A model generated the notes under the pieces. It ran no database searches. It worked only from the letters and a program-made list of their open reading frames with translations, and was not told where the DNA came from. Shown here piece by piece: positions 37,189-47,559 of a DNA stretch of 64,000 nt. The DNA is from Sphingobium wenxiniae (lineage in GTDB: Bacteria > Pseudomonadota > Alphaproteobacteria > Sphingomonadales > Sphingomonadaceae). The stretch is from positions 62,001 to 126,000 of the forward strand of contig NZ_VLKK01000006.1 in assembly GCF_007830065.1 (NCBI RefSeq), read 5' to 3'. The stretch's first letter is position 1. Each line of letters starts with the position of its first letter. The position numbers and the translations under genes were made by a program.

Positions 37189-38769
37189 ATGACGACACCT
37201 TCCCGCCGCACCTTCGCGATCATTTCCCACCCCGACGCCGGCAAGACCACGCTGACGGAAAAGCTGCTGCTGGAAGGCGGCGCGATCCATCTGGCGGGCG
37301 AAGTGAAAGCGCGCGGCGCGAACCGGCGCGCCCGGTCCGACTGGATGAAGATCGAACAGCAGCGCGGCATTTCCGTGACGTCTTCGGTCATGACGTTCGA
37401 GCGGCCGGACAGGGACGGGAACATCGTCACCTTCAACCTGCTCGACACGCCGGGGCACGAGGATTTCTCCGAGGATACCTATCGCACGCTGACGGCGGTG
37501 GATTCGGCGGTGATGGTGATCGACGCCGCCAAGGGGATCGAGCCGCAGACCCGCAAGCTGTTCGAGGTGTGCCGCCTGCGGAACGTGCCCATCATCACCT
37601 TCATCAACAAGGTGGACCGGGAGGGACGCGACCCCTTCGCCCTGCTGGATGAGGTTGCAGATGCGCTGGCGCTGGACGTGTGCCCGATGAGCTGGCCGGT
37701 CGGCATGGGCGGGACATTCGAGGGGATTTACGACTTTGCGAAGAACCGCCTGCGCCAGCCCACCGGGCCGAGCAAGGAGTTCGAGGGCAAGGAGGTCTTT
37801 GTCGAGGGCCTGCGCGACGATGCCCTTGCGGAGCATCTGTCTGCGGAGGGACTGGAAAAGCTGCGCGAGGAAGCCGAATTGGCCGTGGGCGGCTATGCCG
37901 ATTTCGATCTGGCGGCCTATCGCCATGGCGATTTGACCCCCGTTTATTTCGGATCGGCGCTCAAGCTGTTCGGTGTCAACGAACTGATCGACGCGCTCAG
38001 CCAGCACGCGCCGCCGCCCCGCGCCCAGCCCGCCGAGCCCGCGCCGGTGGAGCCGGAGGACAGCGAAGTCACCGGATTCATCTTCAAGGTGCAGGCCAAT
38101 ATGGACCCGCAGCATCGCGACCGCATCGCCTTCATGCGGTTGTGCTCCGGCAAGTTCCGGCGGGGCATGAAGCTGACACCTTCGGGCAGCGGCAAGCCGA
38201 TCGCGGTCCATTCGCCGATCCTCTTCTTCGCGCAGGACCGGGAAATCGCGGACGAAGCCTTTCCGGGCGACATCATCGGCATTCCCAATCACGGGACGCT
38301 GCGGGTGGGGGATACACTGTCGGAGAAGGCAGGCGTGCGCTTCACCGGCCTGCCCAATTTCGCGCCGGAAATATTGCGGCGCGTGGCGCTCAAGGACCCG
38401 ACCAAGACCAAGCAGCTTCGCAAGGCGCTGGACGACCTTTCCGAAGAAGGCGTGATCCAGGTTTTCTATCCTGAAATCGGCAGCGCGTGGAGCGTGGGCG
38501 TGGTGGGGCAGCTCCAGCTCGACGTGCTGATCTCGCGGCTGGAGGCGGAATATAAGGTCGCCGCCATGCTGGAACCCTCGCCCTTCGACACGGCGCGCTG
38601 GATTTCGGGGAGCGACGCCGCGATCAGGGAACTGGTGTCGTTCAACGGCGCGAACATGGCCCGGGACCGCGACGGCAACCTCGTCTTCATGGCGAAAAGC
38701 GCGTGGGACGTCAGCTATCAGCAGGAACGCCACCCCGACGTGAAGTTCAGCGCGACCCGGGAGCGCTGA
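37189..38769 (+). CDS. prfC: Peptide chain release factor 3
   Basis: A translational GTPase that removes RF1/RF2 from the ribosome after peptide release, 526 aa. G1 is SHPDAGKTTLTEK, the switch region is QQRGISVTSSVMTFE, G3 is DTPGHEDFSEDTYRTL and G4 is NKVDREGRDP. The C-terminal RF3 domains include PQHRDRIAFMRLCSGKFRRG and LQLDVLISRLEAEYKV. It converges with metW, 12 bp apart. Confidence 0.96.
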   Translation: MTTPSRRTFAIISHPDAGKTTLTEKLLLEGGAIHLAGEVKARGANRRARSDWMKIEQQRGISVTSSVMTFERPDRDGNIVTFNLLDTPGHEDFSEDTYRTLTAVDSAVMVIDAAKGIEPQTRKLFEVCRLRNVPIITFINKVDREGRDPFALLDEVADALALDVCPMSWPVGMGGTFEGIYDFAKNRLRQPTGPSKEFEGKEVFVEGLRDDALAEHLSAEGLEKLREEAELAVGGYADFDLAAYRHGDLTPVYFGSALKLFGVNELIDALSQHAPPPRAQPAEPAPVEPEDSEVTGFIFKVQANMDPQHRDRIAFMRLCSGKFRRGMKLTPSGSGKPIAVHSPILFFAQDREIADEAFPGDIIGIPNHGTLRVGDTLSEKAGVRFTGLPNFAPEILRRVALKDPTKTKQLRKALDDLSEEGVIQVFYPEIGSAWSVGVVGQLQLDVLISRLEAEYKVAAMLEPSPFDTARWISGSDAAIRELVSFNGANMARDRDGNLVFMAKSAWDVSYQQERHPDVKFSATRER

Positions 38770-38781
38770 CCCTCCACGCGG

Positions 38782-39375
38782 CTATTTCCGCAGCAGGAAC
38801 ACCGCATGTTCGGCGAACAGGTTCGCGTTCGCATGAGTGGTTTCCTTGTCGCCTTTCAGGAACCACTGGCCGTCGATGGCCCAGCCCCGTTCCTTCACCA
38901 GCGCGCGGAAATCGTCGACCGTCACATGGTGGATGTTGAGCGTGTCATACCATGTGTCGGGCAATAGCCGCGTCACCGGCATCCGCCCGCCCCACATCAG
39001 CGACAGCCGCCCGCGCCAATGCGCGAAATTGGGGAAGGAGACGAACGCCTGCTTGCCGATCCGCAGCAATTCCTCGACCACGCGGTCGGGCCGGCGGGTC
39101 GTTTGCAGGGTCTGGCTCAGGATCGCATAGTCGAAGCTCTGGTCGGGATAATAGGCCAGGTCGATGTCCGCGTCGCCCTGCACCACCGACAGGCCGCGCC
39201 CCACGGCCGAGGCGACATTGCCGCCGTCGATCTCCAGCCCGCGCGCATCCACCTGCTTGGCATCGCGCAGCGCCGCCATCAGCGCGCCCTCACCGCAACC
39301 CACGTCCAGCACGCGCGCGCCCACCGTCACCGTGCGGGCGATCAGGGCCAGATCGGGGCGCAGAGGCGCGCTCAC
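38782..39375 (-). CDS. metW: Methionine biosynthesis protein MetW
   Basis: A class I SAM-methyltransferase-fold protein of 197 aa that partners MetX in homoserine acylation. The SAM motif is [19 protein letters not shown], followed by [20 protein letters not shown] and [21 protein letters not shown], all typical of MetW. GTG 39375 is used because it overlaps the metX stop (GTGA), as expected for a coupled pair; the frame is open upstream within metX. Confidence 0.93.
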   Translation of the reverse strand: MSAPLRPDLALIARTVTVGARVLDVGCGEGALMAALRDAKQVDARGLEIDGGNVASAVGRGLSVVQGDADIDLAYYPDQSFDYAILSQTLQTTRRPDRVVEELLRIGKQAFVSFPNFAHWRGRLSLMWGGRMPVTRLLPDTWYDTLNIHHVTVDDFRALVKERGWAIDGQWFLKGDKETTHANANLFAEHAVFLLRK

Positions 39376-40508
39376 GCCCGGCCGCCTTTCAGGAAACCGT
39401 CCACCACCCGGTTGAGTTCGGGACATTCGAGCAGGAAGGCGTCATGGCCGAAGGGGCTGGATAGTTCCACGAAACTCGCCTTGGCGCCCGAGGCATGGAG
39501 CGCATGGACGATCACGCGCGATTCCGCCGTGGGATAAAGCCAGTCCGTATCGAAGCTGACGAGGCAGAAACGCGCCCGGCTGGCGGTGAAGGCGCGGGCC
39601 AGCGATCCGCCATGATCCTCCGCAATGTCATAATAATCCATGGCGCGGGTGATGTAGAGATAGCTGTTCGCGTCGAACCGCTCGACAAAGCTCAATCCCT
39701 GATGGCGCAGATAGCTTTCCACCTGGAAATCGGCGTCGAAACCGAAGGTCTTGGCATTCCGCCCTTGCAGACGGCGGCCGAATTTCTCGGTGAGGCCCGC
39801 TTCGGACAGATAGGTGATGTGCGCGGCCATGCGGGCGACCGCCAGCCCCGCGCCGGGCGTCACGCCGTCCGCATAATAATCGCCGCCGCGCCAGTTGGGA
39901 TCGGCCATGATCGCCTGCCGCCCGACTTCGTGGAAGGCGATGTTCTGGGCGCTGTGACGCGCCGTGGACGCGATCACGATGCAGCTTTCCACCCGGTCGG
40001 GAAAGAGCGTCGGCCAGGTGAGCGCCTGCATCCCGCCCATCGATCCGCCGATAACGGTCGCGAGCCGATCCACGCCCAGATGGTCGAGCAGCATCGCCTG
40101 CGCCCGCACCATGTCGGCGATGGTGATGACCGGGAAGCGCATCGCATAAGGCTCTCCGGTCGCCGGGTCGATGCTGGCCGGGCCGCTGGAGCCGAGGCAG
40201 GAGCCAATGACGTTCGCGCAGACGATGAAATGCCGCGCCGGATCGATGGGCTTCCCTTCGCCCACCAGCCGCCACCACCAGCCCGGCTTGCCCGTCACCG
40301 GATGTTCGGACGCGACATATTGATCCATCGTCAGCGCATGGCAGATCAGGATGGCGTTGGAGCGGTCCGCGTTCATCGCGCCATAGGTTTCATAGGCGAT
40401 GTCCACCGGACCCAGCATCGCCCCGCTGTCCAGCCGCAAGGGACCGGTCAGGCGCACCTGCCGGCGAAGGCCGAAACGGCTGTCTTCATGCGGGGGGATG
40501 GTCGCCAT
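39372..40508 (-). CDS. metX: Homoserine O-acetyltransferase (MetX family)
   Basis: An alpha/beta-hydrolase-fold acyltransferase that activates homoserine for methionine synthesis. It has 378 aa. [12 protein letters not shown], the nucleophile elbow [22 protein letters not shown] and the C-terminal histidine in [11 protein letters not shown] are visible. Whether it uses acetyl- or succinyl-CoA depends on a few residues I cannot decide here. I found no SAM riboswitch in the 89-bp upstream gap. It is divergent from the dehydrogenase gene and coupled to metW. Confidence 0.94.
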   Translation of the reverse strand: MATIPPHEDSRFGLRRQVRLTGPLRLDSGAMLGPVDIAYETYGAMNADRSNAILICHALTMDQYVASEHPVTGKPGWWWRLVGEGKPIDPARHFIVCANVIGSCLGSSGPASIDPATGEPYAMRFPVITIADMVRAQAMLLDHLGVDRLATVIGGSMGGMQALTWPTLFPDRVESCIVIASTARHSAQNIAFHEVGRQAIMADPNWRGGDYYADGVTPGAGLAVARMAAHITYLSEAGLTEKFGRRLQGRNAKTFGFDADFQVESYLRHQGLSFVERFDANSYLYITRAMDYYDIAEDHGGSLARAFTASRARFCLVSFDTDWLYPTAESRVIVHALHASGAKASFVELSSPFGHDAFLLECPELNRVVDGFLKGGRA

Positions 40509-40597
40509 GGTCCTGGCGCTAAGCCGCGGGTCCGGCGCTGTCAAATGCAAAGCGGCATGGCTGGATACCGCCTTCAAGTGCCGCTAGGGAAAGGGCC

Positions 40598-41548
40598 ATG
40601 ACCGATCATCGCGCCATTCCCGTCATCGCCTATGGTCCGCTTTCCGATTATCTGATGGCGGGCCTGAAAAGCCGCTTTCATGTGCTGGAAGTGGCCGCCG
40701 ATGCCGATCCGGCGGCGCTCGACCCTGCGGTAAAGGACGCCCGCGCGCTGGTGAGCTTCGGCGCGGTGGGCGCGGGCGCGGCGATCATGGACGCGCTGCC
40801 CCGGCTGGAAATGATCGGGCTGTTTTCGGTGGGCTATGACAAGGTGGACGTGGACCATGCCCGCGCCAAGGGCATCCGCGTCAGCAACACGCCCGACGTG
40901 CTGACCGACGATGTGGCGGACCTGGCCGTCGGTCTGCTGTTCGCCACGGCGCGGAACATCGCGGCCTATGACCGCATGGTGCGATCGGGCGCATGGGCGC
41001 GGGGCGAAGCCGTGCCGCTCTCCGCCCGCGTGACCGGACGGCGGATCGGCATATTGGGGCTGGGCCGCATCGGCCGCGCCATCGCCGCGCGGCTGGAGCC
41101 GGTGGCGGGCGAAATCCTCTACCACAACCGCCGCCCGCAGGCGGACACGCATTATCGCTATGTCGCCGACCGGATCGACTTCGCACGGCAGAGCGACGTC
41201 ATCATGGTGGCGACCTCCGGCGGGGCGGAGACGAGGAGGCTGGTCGACGCGGAAATGCTGGAGGCGCTTGGCCCCAAAGGCGTCATCGTCAATATCAGCC
41301 GGGGCAGCGTGATCGACGAGGACGCGCTGGTCGCTGCTCTGACGGACCGGCGCATCGCGGGCGCGGGACTGGACGTGTTCGCCAACGAACCGCATGTGCC
41401 GGAGGCGCTGTTCGCCATGGATCAGGTCGTGCTGCAACCCCATCAGGGCAGCGCCACGGTCGAAACGCGGCAGGCCATGGCCGATCTGGTGCTTGCCAAT
41501 CTGGACGCCTGGGCTTCGGGGCGGCCCTTGGTGACGCCTGTCGCCTGA
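40598..41548 (+). CDS. D-isomer 2-hydroxyacid dehydrogenase (glyoxylate/hydroxypyruvate reductase-like)
   Basis: A 316-aa NAD(P)-dependent oxidoreductase. The Rossmann motif [18 protein letters not shown] is near residue 150. The catalytic elements are [45 protein letters not shown] and the histidine in [14 protein letters not shown]. This is the pattern of GhrB/hydroxypyruvate-reductase relatives. It is divergent from metX and upstream of hisC. The specific substrate is not fixed by sequence. Confidence 0.88.
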   Translation: MTDHRAIPVIAYGPLSDYLMAGLKSRFHVLEVAADADPAALDPAVKDARALVSFGAVGAGAAIMDALPRLEMIGLFSVGYDKVDVDHARAKGIRVSNTPDVLTDDVADLAVGLLFATARNIAAYDRMVRSGAWARGEAVPLSARVTGRRIGILGLGRIGRAIAARLEPVAGEILYHNRRPQADTHYRYVADRIDFARQSDVIMVATSGGAETRRLVDAEMLEALGPKGVIVNISRGSVIDEDALVAALTDRRIAGAGLDVFANEPHVPEALFAMDQVVLQPHQGSATVETRQAMADLVLANLDAWASGRPLVTPVA

Positions 41549-41678
41549 CGCTTGGCTTGCAAGGGGTGCGGGTTTGGGTGGGAAGCGGCCTGCCTGCCCT
41601 CCCCCAAGGGAAAAGGAGGCGAATTTCCGCACTGGCAGATGCTTCCATCCGGCTCGAAATCGCTCTAAAGCCCCGGCC

Positions 41679-42776
41679 ATGACACACCCTGCTCCCAAGG
41701 AATGGATTCTCGGCATTTCCGCTTATGTGCCGGGCAAGGCCATGTCCGATGATGGCCGCCCGCTCATCAAGCTGTCCGCCAATGAAAATCCGCTGGGGAC
41801 GAGCGCAGCCGCGCATTCGGCGCTGGTTGCCGCTTCGGCGGATCTCGCCACCTATCCCGATCCCGCCGCGACGAAGCTGCGCGAGGCGATCGCGCGGGTG
41901 CATGGGCTGGACCCGGCGCGGGTCGTCTACGGCACCGGATCGGACGAGCTGCTGCATCTCGCCGCCAGCGGCTATGCCGGGCCGGGCGATGAGGTGCTCT
42001 ATGTCCGATACGGCTTTGCGGTCTACGACATTGCGGCGCGGCGCGTGGGCGCGACGCCGGTGGTGGCGCCGGACGCCGACTATGCAACCGATGTGGATGC
42101 GCTGCTCGCCCATGTGACGGAGCGGACGAAGGTCGTTTTCCTCGCCAACCCCAATAATCCGACCGGCACCATGACCCCGCGCGCGGAAATCGCGCGCCTG
42201 CACGCCGGGCTGCGCCCCGACATATTGCTGGTGCTGGATCAGGCCTATGCCGAATATCTGGACGCGGATGAGGATGATGGCGGGCTGGAGCTGGCGAAAA
42301 CCGCTCCCAATGTGCTCGTCACCCGGACTTTTTCCAAAATCCATGGCCTTGCCGCCGAGCGTATCGGCTGGGGCTATGCCAGCGCGGACGTAGTGGACAT
42401 CCTCCACCGCATCCGGGGGCCGTTCAACGTCACCACCGCCGGACAGGCGGCGGCGGCGGCGGCCGTGCAGGATATGGCCTGGGTCGAAGCCAGCCGGGCG
42501 CACAACAGCCGCTGGCGCGCATGGCTGGCGGGCGAAGTCACCGCCCTGTCCAACCACGGCCTGCGCGCCGTGCCGAGCAAGGCGAACTTCCTGCTCATCC
42601 TGTTCGATGGCAGGTTGAGCGCGCAGGCCGCGATGCAGGGGCTGATGGACGAAGGGTTCGCGACCCGCTGGCTCGCCGGGCAGGATCTGGCCAACGGCCT
42701 TCGCATCACCATCGGCACCGAAGAACAGGTCCGGGCGGTCGCCGCGAAGCTGCGCGCCATGGCGGAAGCGGCCTGA
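41679..42776 (+). CDS. hisC: Histidinol-phosphate aminotransferase
   Basis: A PLP-dependent class II aminotransferase of 365 aa, acting in histidine synthesis and, in many bacteria, on aromatic amino acids. [46 protein letters not shown] and the PLP-lysine region [18 protein letters not shown] are present. ATG 41679 gives the canonical N-terminus; the frame opens earlier at a TTG. It is followed 1 bp later by tyrC, so dual use in tyrosine/phenylalanine synthesis is likely (inference). Confidence 0.94.
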   Translation: MTHPAPKEWILGISAYVPGKAMSDDGRPLIKLSANENPLGTSAAAHSALVAASADLATYPDPAATKLREAIARVHGLDPARVVYGTGSDELLHLAASGYAGPGDEVLYVRYGFAVYDIAARRVGATPVVAPDADYATDVDALLAHVTERTKVVFLANPNNPTGTMTPRAEIARLHAGLRPDILLVLDQAYAEYLDADEDDGGLELAKTAPNVLVTRTFSKIHGLAAERIGWGYASADVVDILHRIRGPFNVTTAGQAAAAAAVQDMAWVEASRAHNSRWRAWLAGEVTALSNHGLRAVPSKANFLLILFDGRLSAQAAMQGLMDEGFATRWLAGQDLANGLRITIGTEEQVRAVAAKLRAMAEAA

Positions 42777-42777
42777 T

Positions 42778-43683
42778 ATGCTGCCTTTTTCGCGCGTCAC
42801 CGTCATCGGCCTTGGCCTGATCGGTTCGTCGCTCGCGCGGGCGATCCGGCAATATATGCCGACCGTGCGTGTGACGGGGCATGACGCCGATCCGCAGGTG
42901 CGGGAAATCGCGCGCGCCATCGACCTGTGCGACGATGTTACCGACACAGCGGGCGCGGCAGTGACGGACGCCGATCTGGTGGTGCTGTGCGTGCCGGTCC
43001 GGGCCATGGGCGCGGCGGCGGCGGACTTTGCCGACGACCTGCCCGCCGACGCCATCGTCAGCGACGTGGGATCGTGCAAGGCCGATGTGCTGGCGCAGCT
43101 CAGCGCCGCGCTGCCGGGGCGCGCGATCATTCCCGCGCATCCGGTCGCGGGGACGGAAAATAGCGGGCCGGAAGCGGGCTTCGCCACGCTGTTCCAGGGC
43201 CGCTGGTGCATCGTCACCCCGCCCGCCGGCGCCGACCCAGCGGCGGTCGAGCGTGTTTCTGAGCTATGGCGGCGGATCGGCGCGGATGTGGAAACGATGG
43301 AACCCGCGCATCACGATCTGGTGCTGGCGGTGACGAGTCATCTGCCGCACCTGATCGCTTACACCATCGTCGGCACGGCCAGCGATCTGGAGAATGTGAC
43401 CCAGTCCGAAGTCATCAAATATTCAGCGGGCGGCTTTCGCGATTTCACCCGCATCGCGGCGTCCGATCCGACGATGTGGCGCGACGTGTTTCTCGCCAAC
43501 AAGGATGCGGTGCTGGAAATGCTGCAACGCTTTTCGGAGGATTTGTCGGCGTTGCAGCGGGCGATCCGCTGGGATGACGGCGACGCGCTGTTCAACCTCT
43601 TCACCCGCACCCGCGCCATCCGCCGCTCGATCATCGAACAGGGACAGGACGATCCCAAGCCCGATTTCGGGCGCAAGCACTGA
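42778..43683 (+). CDS. tyrC: Prephenate/arogenate dehydrogenase
   Basis: An NAD(P)-dependent oxidative decarboxylase of tyrosine synthesis, 301 aa. The nucleotide-binding motif VIGLGLIGSSLARAIRQY opens the protein. DVGSCKADVL, the HPVAGTENSGPEAGF region with the catalytic His, and the helical C-terminal domain with SHLPHLIAYTIVG and KYSAGGFRDFTRIAASDP match the family. The substrate may be prephenate, arogenate or both. The gene abuts hisC, and its TGA is directly joined to the stop of the convergent plsC (TGATCA). Confidence 0.93.
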   Translation: MLPFSRVTVIGLGLIGSSLARAIRQYMPTVRVTGHDADPQVREIARAIDLCDDVTDTAGAAVTDADLVVLCVPVRAMGAAAADFADDLPADAIVSDVGSCKADVLAQLSAALPGRAIIPAHPVAGTENSGPEAGFATLFQGRWCIVTPPAGADPAAVERVSELWRRIGADVETMEPAHHDLVLAVTSHLPHLIAYTIVGTASDLENVTQSEVIKYSAGGFRDFTRIAASDPTMWRDVFLANKDAVLEMLQRFSEDLSALQRAIRWDDGDALFNLFTRTRAIRRSIIEQGQDDPKPDFGRKH

Positions 43684-44382
43684 TCAACCCGACCGCCAAT
43701 TCAATGCATTGATCGCGGCATGGACCCGCGCTTCGGCCTCCTTGCGGTCGAGGCCGGGCGGCACGACTTCCCCTATCTTGTAGGTGATAACGCCCGCGCG
43801 CTTGAGGAAATGCCCGCGCGGCGACAGGCGGCCGCTGTCGACCGCGATCGGCACCACCGGCAGGCCCAGCACGGCGTAAAGCCCCGCGAATCCGGCCCGC
43901 AACGGCGGGGCTTCGCCATGGGGGACACGGGTGCCTTCTGGAAAGAGGCAGATCGGGCGCCCCTGCGCGTTCGCCTTCCTCGCGGCGGCGCGCAGAGCGC
44001 GCAGGGCGCTCGCCCCCGCGCTGCGCTCCACCGGCAGCAGGCCATAGTCGCGCGCCAGCCCGCCCCAGAGCGGTATGTCGAGCAGTTCGCGCTTCGCCGC
44101 GATGGCGGGACGGTCGAACAGGCACAGGAGGTCGATCGTCTCGAACATGGATTCATGCTTGACGATGTAAAGATATTGTCCGTGCGGCAGGTCGCCCTCC
44201 ACCCGCACCTTCTGCCCCAGCAGCCAGCGCGCGCAGCCGCGATGGAAGCGGCTCCACCCCGTCGCGACGGGCAGCACGGCGCTGGGCACCACCCAATGCG
44301 CGACCAGCGCCGTCAGCACGAAGCCCACCGACAGGCCGTAGAAGGCGATCAGATAGGCAAGGGATCGGATCGCGGTCAGCAT
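43684..44382 (-). CDS. plsC: 1-acyl-sn-glycerol-3-phosphate acyltransferase
   Basis: Acylates lysophosphatidic acid in phospholipid synthesis at the inner membrane. It has 232 aa with an N-terminal membrane segment (SLAYLIAFYGLSVGFVLTALVAH split by a polar turn). The catalytic motif appears as HESMFE, with Glu in place of the usual Asp of HX4D, a variant I recall in other proteobacterial PlsC. The substrate-binding motif FPEGTR is intact. It is the last gene of the ftsE-ftsX-ydcF-plsC unit, 4 bp after ydcF. Confidence 0.9.
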   Translation of the reverse strand: MLTAIRSLAYLIAFYGLSVGFVLTALVAHWVVPSAVLPVATGWSRFHRGCARWLLGQKVRVEGDLPHGQYLYIVKHESMFETIDLLCLFDRPAIAAKRELLDIPLWGGLARDYGLLPVERSAGASALRALRAAARKANAQGRPICLFPEGTRVPHGEAPPLRAGFAGLYAVLGLPVVPIAVDSGRLSPRGHFLKRAGVITYKIGEVVPPGLDRKEAEARVHAAINALNWRSG

Positions 44383-44386
44383 CGCT

Positions 44387-44917
44387 TCAGATACCGATCA
44401 GCGCCGCCGCGCGCCGCAGCAGATATTTATTATACTCCCGCGCCAGCATTGTGAGGCTGGGGCGGCTGGGCACCGCGTCGTAGACGATGGTGACGCGCCC
44501 CGGCAGCGCCTGCCGCAGCTCCAGCGCGGAGCGGCGCATATGCCAGTCCGTCGTGATGAGCCGCACGGTGCGATAGTCGCGCCGCTCCAGCCAGCGCGCT
44601 GTTTCAATGGCGTTGGAGCGCGTGTCGATCGCTTCCCGGCCCAGGGTGATGCAGCAGGCGAAGAGCGTTTCGGGCGCCTTATATTCCGCCGCCAGCTCCA
44701 CCGGGCGCACGGAGCGGTCGACGCCGGAGATCAGCATCCGCTTGGCCGCGCCTTCCTGCAACAGCGCCAGTCCCCGGTCGATCCGCCCCGCGCCGCCGGT
44801 CAGCACGACGATAGCGTCGGTCGGCCTGCCGTCCAGCGGCTGCGGCAGGAAGATCGCGAACCAGGCGAAGCCCAGCATCCACGCGAGGATCGACAGGGCG
44901 ACAAGCCGCACGATCAC
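44387..44917 (-). CDS. YdcF family protein (DUF218)
   Basis: A 176-aa protein with one N-terminal membrane segment (LVALSILAWMLGFAWFAIF) and a DUF218 domain: AIVVLTGGAGRIDRGLALL, RMLISGVDR, GREAIDTRSNAIETARWL and VRLITTDWHMRRSALELR. DUF218 proteins are linked to envelope and peptidoglycan metabolism, for example SanA and ElyC. GTG 44917 overlaps the ftsX stop (GTGA). Co-transcription with ftsEX fits a cell-envelope role. Confidence 0.85.
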   Translation of the reverse strand: MIVRLVALSILAWMLGFAWFAIFLPQPLDGRPTDAIVVLTGGAGRIDRGLALLQEGAAKRMLISGVDRSVRPVELAAEYKAPETLFACCITLGREAIDTRSNAIETARWLERRDYRTVRLITTDWHMRRSALELRQALPGRVTIVYDAVPSRPSLTMLAREYNKYLLRRAAALIGI

Positions 44918-45819
44918 AGCAACCGCCCCAGCGACCGCAGCACCGTCCAGCGCGCCGCCAGCATGGCGAGCAGAACTCCACCCAGCGGCAGCGCGGCGAG
45001 CACGGCCCAGCCGCTCCACGGCAGGCGCACCGCGCCCAGCAAGTCCGATCCCGTCGCGATCAGCCGCCCGCCCAGCAACAGGATGACGCAGGCCGCCACG
45101 ACAAAGCCCAGCAGGCTGCCCAGCATCGCGTCGAGCGCGATGCGCCGCTGGAACAGGCGTGCGATCTGCACATCGGTCGCACCCATCAGGTGCAGCACTT
45201 CGATGGTGCCGCGATGGCTGTCATGCGCCCCGCGCGCTGCCAGCACCACCACCGCCCCAGTCGCCAGCGCCATCAGCAGCACGATCCCCGCCGCCAGCCA
45301 GCCCAGCGCCGACAACAGCCCGGCGAGCGGCAGCAGGAAAGCGGCATGGGGTTCGACCCGGATCTTGGGCGACAGGCCCGCCATCAGGCGGCGCAGGCGC
45401 TCCACCTTCGCGTCGGCACCGCCCGGCGTCAGCGTCACGTCGATCAGCGCCGGGATGGGCAGGTCGCCGCTCGACGCCTCCTCCCCCAGCCATGGGCGCA
45501 ATTGATCGACAAGCGTCGCGGGATCGACCGGCCGGACGCCCGCCACGCCGTCGGCCCCGCGCAGCGCCTGCGCCGCGCGCCTGCCGAGTGCGTCGCGCGC
45601 CTCCACATTCGCCTCCACGATCTGCACCGTCGCCCGGCCCGCAAGGTCCGCGCTCATCGAACGCACCGCCGCGCCCAGCCCCAATCCGGCGGCGGCGGCG
45701 AGCACCGTCAGGAACATCATGATCGCGATGATCCACGGCATCGGCCCGGCCACCCGCCCTTCGGGCAGCAGGCGATGACGCGCGGCCGCCGCCGCGCGCC
45801 GATCCGCGACGCCCGCCAT
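44914..45819 (-). CDS. ftsX: Cell division protein FtsX
   Basis: The membrane subunit of the FtsEX complex, which activates peptidoglycan hydrolases at the septum. It has 301 aa with a cytoplasmic N-terminus, a first membrane segment (WIIAIMMFLTVLAAAAGLGLG), a large periplasmic domain (about residues 55-165) and three C-terminal segments. GTIEVLHLMGATDVQIARLFQRR is the conserved cytoplasmic coupling helix. Its ATG shares one base with the ftsE stop (TGATG). Confidence 0.9.
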   Translation of the reverse strand: MAGVADRRAAAAARHRLLPEGRVAGPMPWIIAIMMFLTVLAAAAGLGLGAAVRSMSADLAGRATVQIVEANVEARDALGRRAAQALRGADGVAGVRPVDPATLVDQLRPWLGEEASSGDLPIPALIDVTLTPGGADAKVERLRRLMAGLSPKIRVEPHAAFLLPLAGLLSALGWLAAGIVLLMALATGAVVVLAARGAHDSHRGTIEVLHLMGATDVQIARLFQRRIALDAMLGSLLGFVVAACVILLLGGRLIATGSDLLGAVRLPWSGWAVLAALPLGGVLLAMLAARWTVLRSLGRLL

Positions 45820-46529
45820 CAGGCGCTCCCCCGCGAGCGCGGCGGATAGCGCAGCGCGCCGGTCGGGTCGGCCAGCCGCCCCTTGTCCAGCCGCATCATC
45901 TGCGCGCCCGTCACCTGCCCCATCAGCGGCAGGTCGTGGGTTGCGACGACGACGGTGGTGCCCAGGCGATTGAGCGCCTCGAACAGGGTCATGAGGCGGC
46001 TCGCCATGTCGGCGTCGACATTGCCGGTCGGCTCGTCCGCCACCAATATCTCAGGCCGCGCGATCACGGCGCGGGCGATGGCGACGCGCTGCTGCTCCCC
46101 GCCCGAAAGGGTCGCGGGCCGCGCCTGTCCCCGGTCGCCCAGGCCCACCCAGTTCAGCATCTCGCTGACCGGCGCGTCGACTTCTGCCTCCTCCATGCCT
46201 GCGACGCGCAGGGGCAGGGCGATATTGTCATAGACCGACAGATGCGGGACCAGACGGAAATCCTGGAAGACGACGCCGATGCGGCGGCGGAATCCAGGGA
46301 GCCGCTTGCGGGGCAGCGTCACCACATCCTCGCCGAACAGGCGGATGACGCCCCGGCTGGGCCGCTGGGCCAGATAGAGCAGTTTCAGCAGCGACGTCTT
46401 GCCCGCGCCCGACGCGCCGGTCAGGAAATAGAAGCCGCCGCCATGCAGCGAAAAGCTGACATCGGACAGCGTCTCGCTATCCAGCCCATAGCGCAGGCCG
46501 ACATTTTCGAACTGGACGATGGCCGACAT
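45819..46529 (-). CDS. ftsE: Cell division ATP-binding protein FtsE
   Basis: The ATPase of FtsEX, 236 aa. It has Walker [11 protein letters not shown]-loop [20 protein letters not shown], signature [14 protein letters not shown], Walker [13 protein letters not shown] and H-loop ATHDLPL. The VFQDFRLVP sequence is FtsE-typical. ATG 46529 has no clear ribosome site, and the frame is open further up, but this start gives the canonical N-terminus (FENVGLRYG). It is divergent from the zinc-ribbon gene. Confidence 0.94.
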   Translation of the reverse strand: MSAIVQFENVGLRYGLDSETLSDVSFSLHGGGFYFLTGASGAGKTSLLKLLYLAQRPSRGVIRLFGEDVVTLPRKRLPGFRRRIGVVFQDFRLVPHLSVYDNIALPLRVAGMEEAEVDAPVSEMLNWVGLGDRGQARPATLSGGEQQRVAIARAVIARPEILVADEPTGNVDADMASRLMTLFEALNRLGTTVVVATHDLPLMGQVTGAQMMRLDKGRLADPTGALRYPPRSRGSA

Positions 46530-46700
46530 GATCGTAAAAACCGGCGCTCGCGCGCTCCCTTCTGCCCCTGACATGCAGCCATGGCACAGCGGGCGGCCCG
46601 CCGTAAAGCCCGCGCCGCGCAACCGCGCGAGTCGCATGTCCTGCGCATCGTCCGATTTTGACCGCTTGCGTGCGAGTCCAAGCCATGGCTATGAAGCGAA

Positions 46701-47549
46701 ATGATCCTGCTGTGCCCCAATTGCGCGACGCGTTATATCGTGCCGGACAGCGCCGTCGGCCCGAACGGCCGCCAGGTCCGCTGCGCCGCCTGCAAGCATA
46801 GCTGGTTTCAGGAAGGCCCCGCCCTGCCGACGCGGGAGGACGCGCCCATGGCGCCCGCGCCGCGTGAAGAACCGGCGGCCCCGCCTTCGCCCCCTCCCCC
46901 GTCCGTCGCCGTCCCCGCGCCGCCGGAGCCGGAGGCCGTGGAGGAGGAGGCCCCCGCCGCTCCGGCAGCAATGGAGGACGCCGCGCAGGACGAAGAAGCG
47001 GATGCGCCGCAACCTCCCCCGCCTGCCTTCGCACCGCCGGACAATCGTTTCGACCATATCTATGAAGGCGCGCCCGCCGAAGCCGCCGATCGGAGCCGCT
47101 TCGACGCCGCGCCGCCCTTCAAGCCGCGCCGCAACCCGCTCAAGCGCGCGACCTATGCCGCCGTCGCCTTCTGCCTGATCGTCGCGGCGGCGGGCGGCGC
47201 GCTCTATCGTTTCGGCGCGCCGAGCTGGGCCGTGAGCCTGGGCCTCGCGCCCGATGAGGGCGATCCCGACCTGCTCTTCTATCTCTCCAAGCCCGCCGAA
47301 CGGCGCAAACTCCCCACCGGCGAGGAATATTTCGCCTTTGGCGCGCGGATCGTGAACAGCGGCAAGCAGGCCCTCCCGGTGCCGCCGGTGCTGGTGCAGT
47401 TGCGCGACCGGCAGAACCGCCTCGTCTTCAGCTGGACGACCAAGGCGGACAAGGCGAAGCTCAAGCCCGGCGAGGAAGCGTCGATCAACGAAAGCCGGAT
47501 CGACATCCCCAAAAACGCGGAAAACCTGTCGCTGACGTTCGTCCAGTAA
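46701..47549 (+). CDS. MJ0042-type zinc-ribbon membrane protein (DUF3426-like)
   Basis: A 282-aa protein. Residues 1-38 are an MJ0042 finger (two CxxC pairs: CPNC and CAAC, with [19 protein letters not shown]). A long Pro/Ala/Glu-rich linker follows (about 40-115), then one membrane segment ([20 protein letters not shown]) and a C-terminal beta-rich domain of DUF3426 type ([40 protein letters not shown]). Such proteins recur beside ftsEX in alphaproteobacteria; the function is unknown. Confidence 0.85.
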   Translation: MILLCPNCATRYIVPDSAVGPNGRQVRCAACKHSWFQEGPALPTREDAPMAPAPREEPAAPPSPPPPSVAVPAPPEPEAVEEEAPAAPAAMEDAAQDEEADAPQPPPPAFAPPDNRFDHIYEGAPAEAADRSRFDAAPPFKPRRNPLKRATYAAVAFCLIVAAAGGALYRFGAPSWAVSLGLAPDEGDPDLLFYLSKPAERRKLPTGEEYFAFGARIVNSGKQALPVPPVLVQLRDRQNRLVFSWTTKADKAKLKPGEEASINESRIDIPKNAENLSLTFVQ

Positions 47550-47559
47550 AGACCGGCCG

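Noticed and set aside
40509-40597. Possible SAM riboswitch upstream of metX
   Set aside because: The 89-bp gap does not show the SAM-II, SAM/SAH or SAM-I core patterns I know. It only has short GC stretches.
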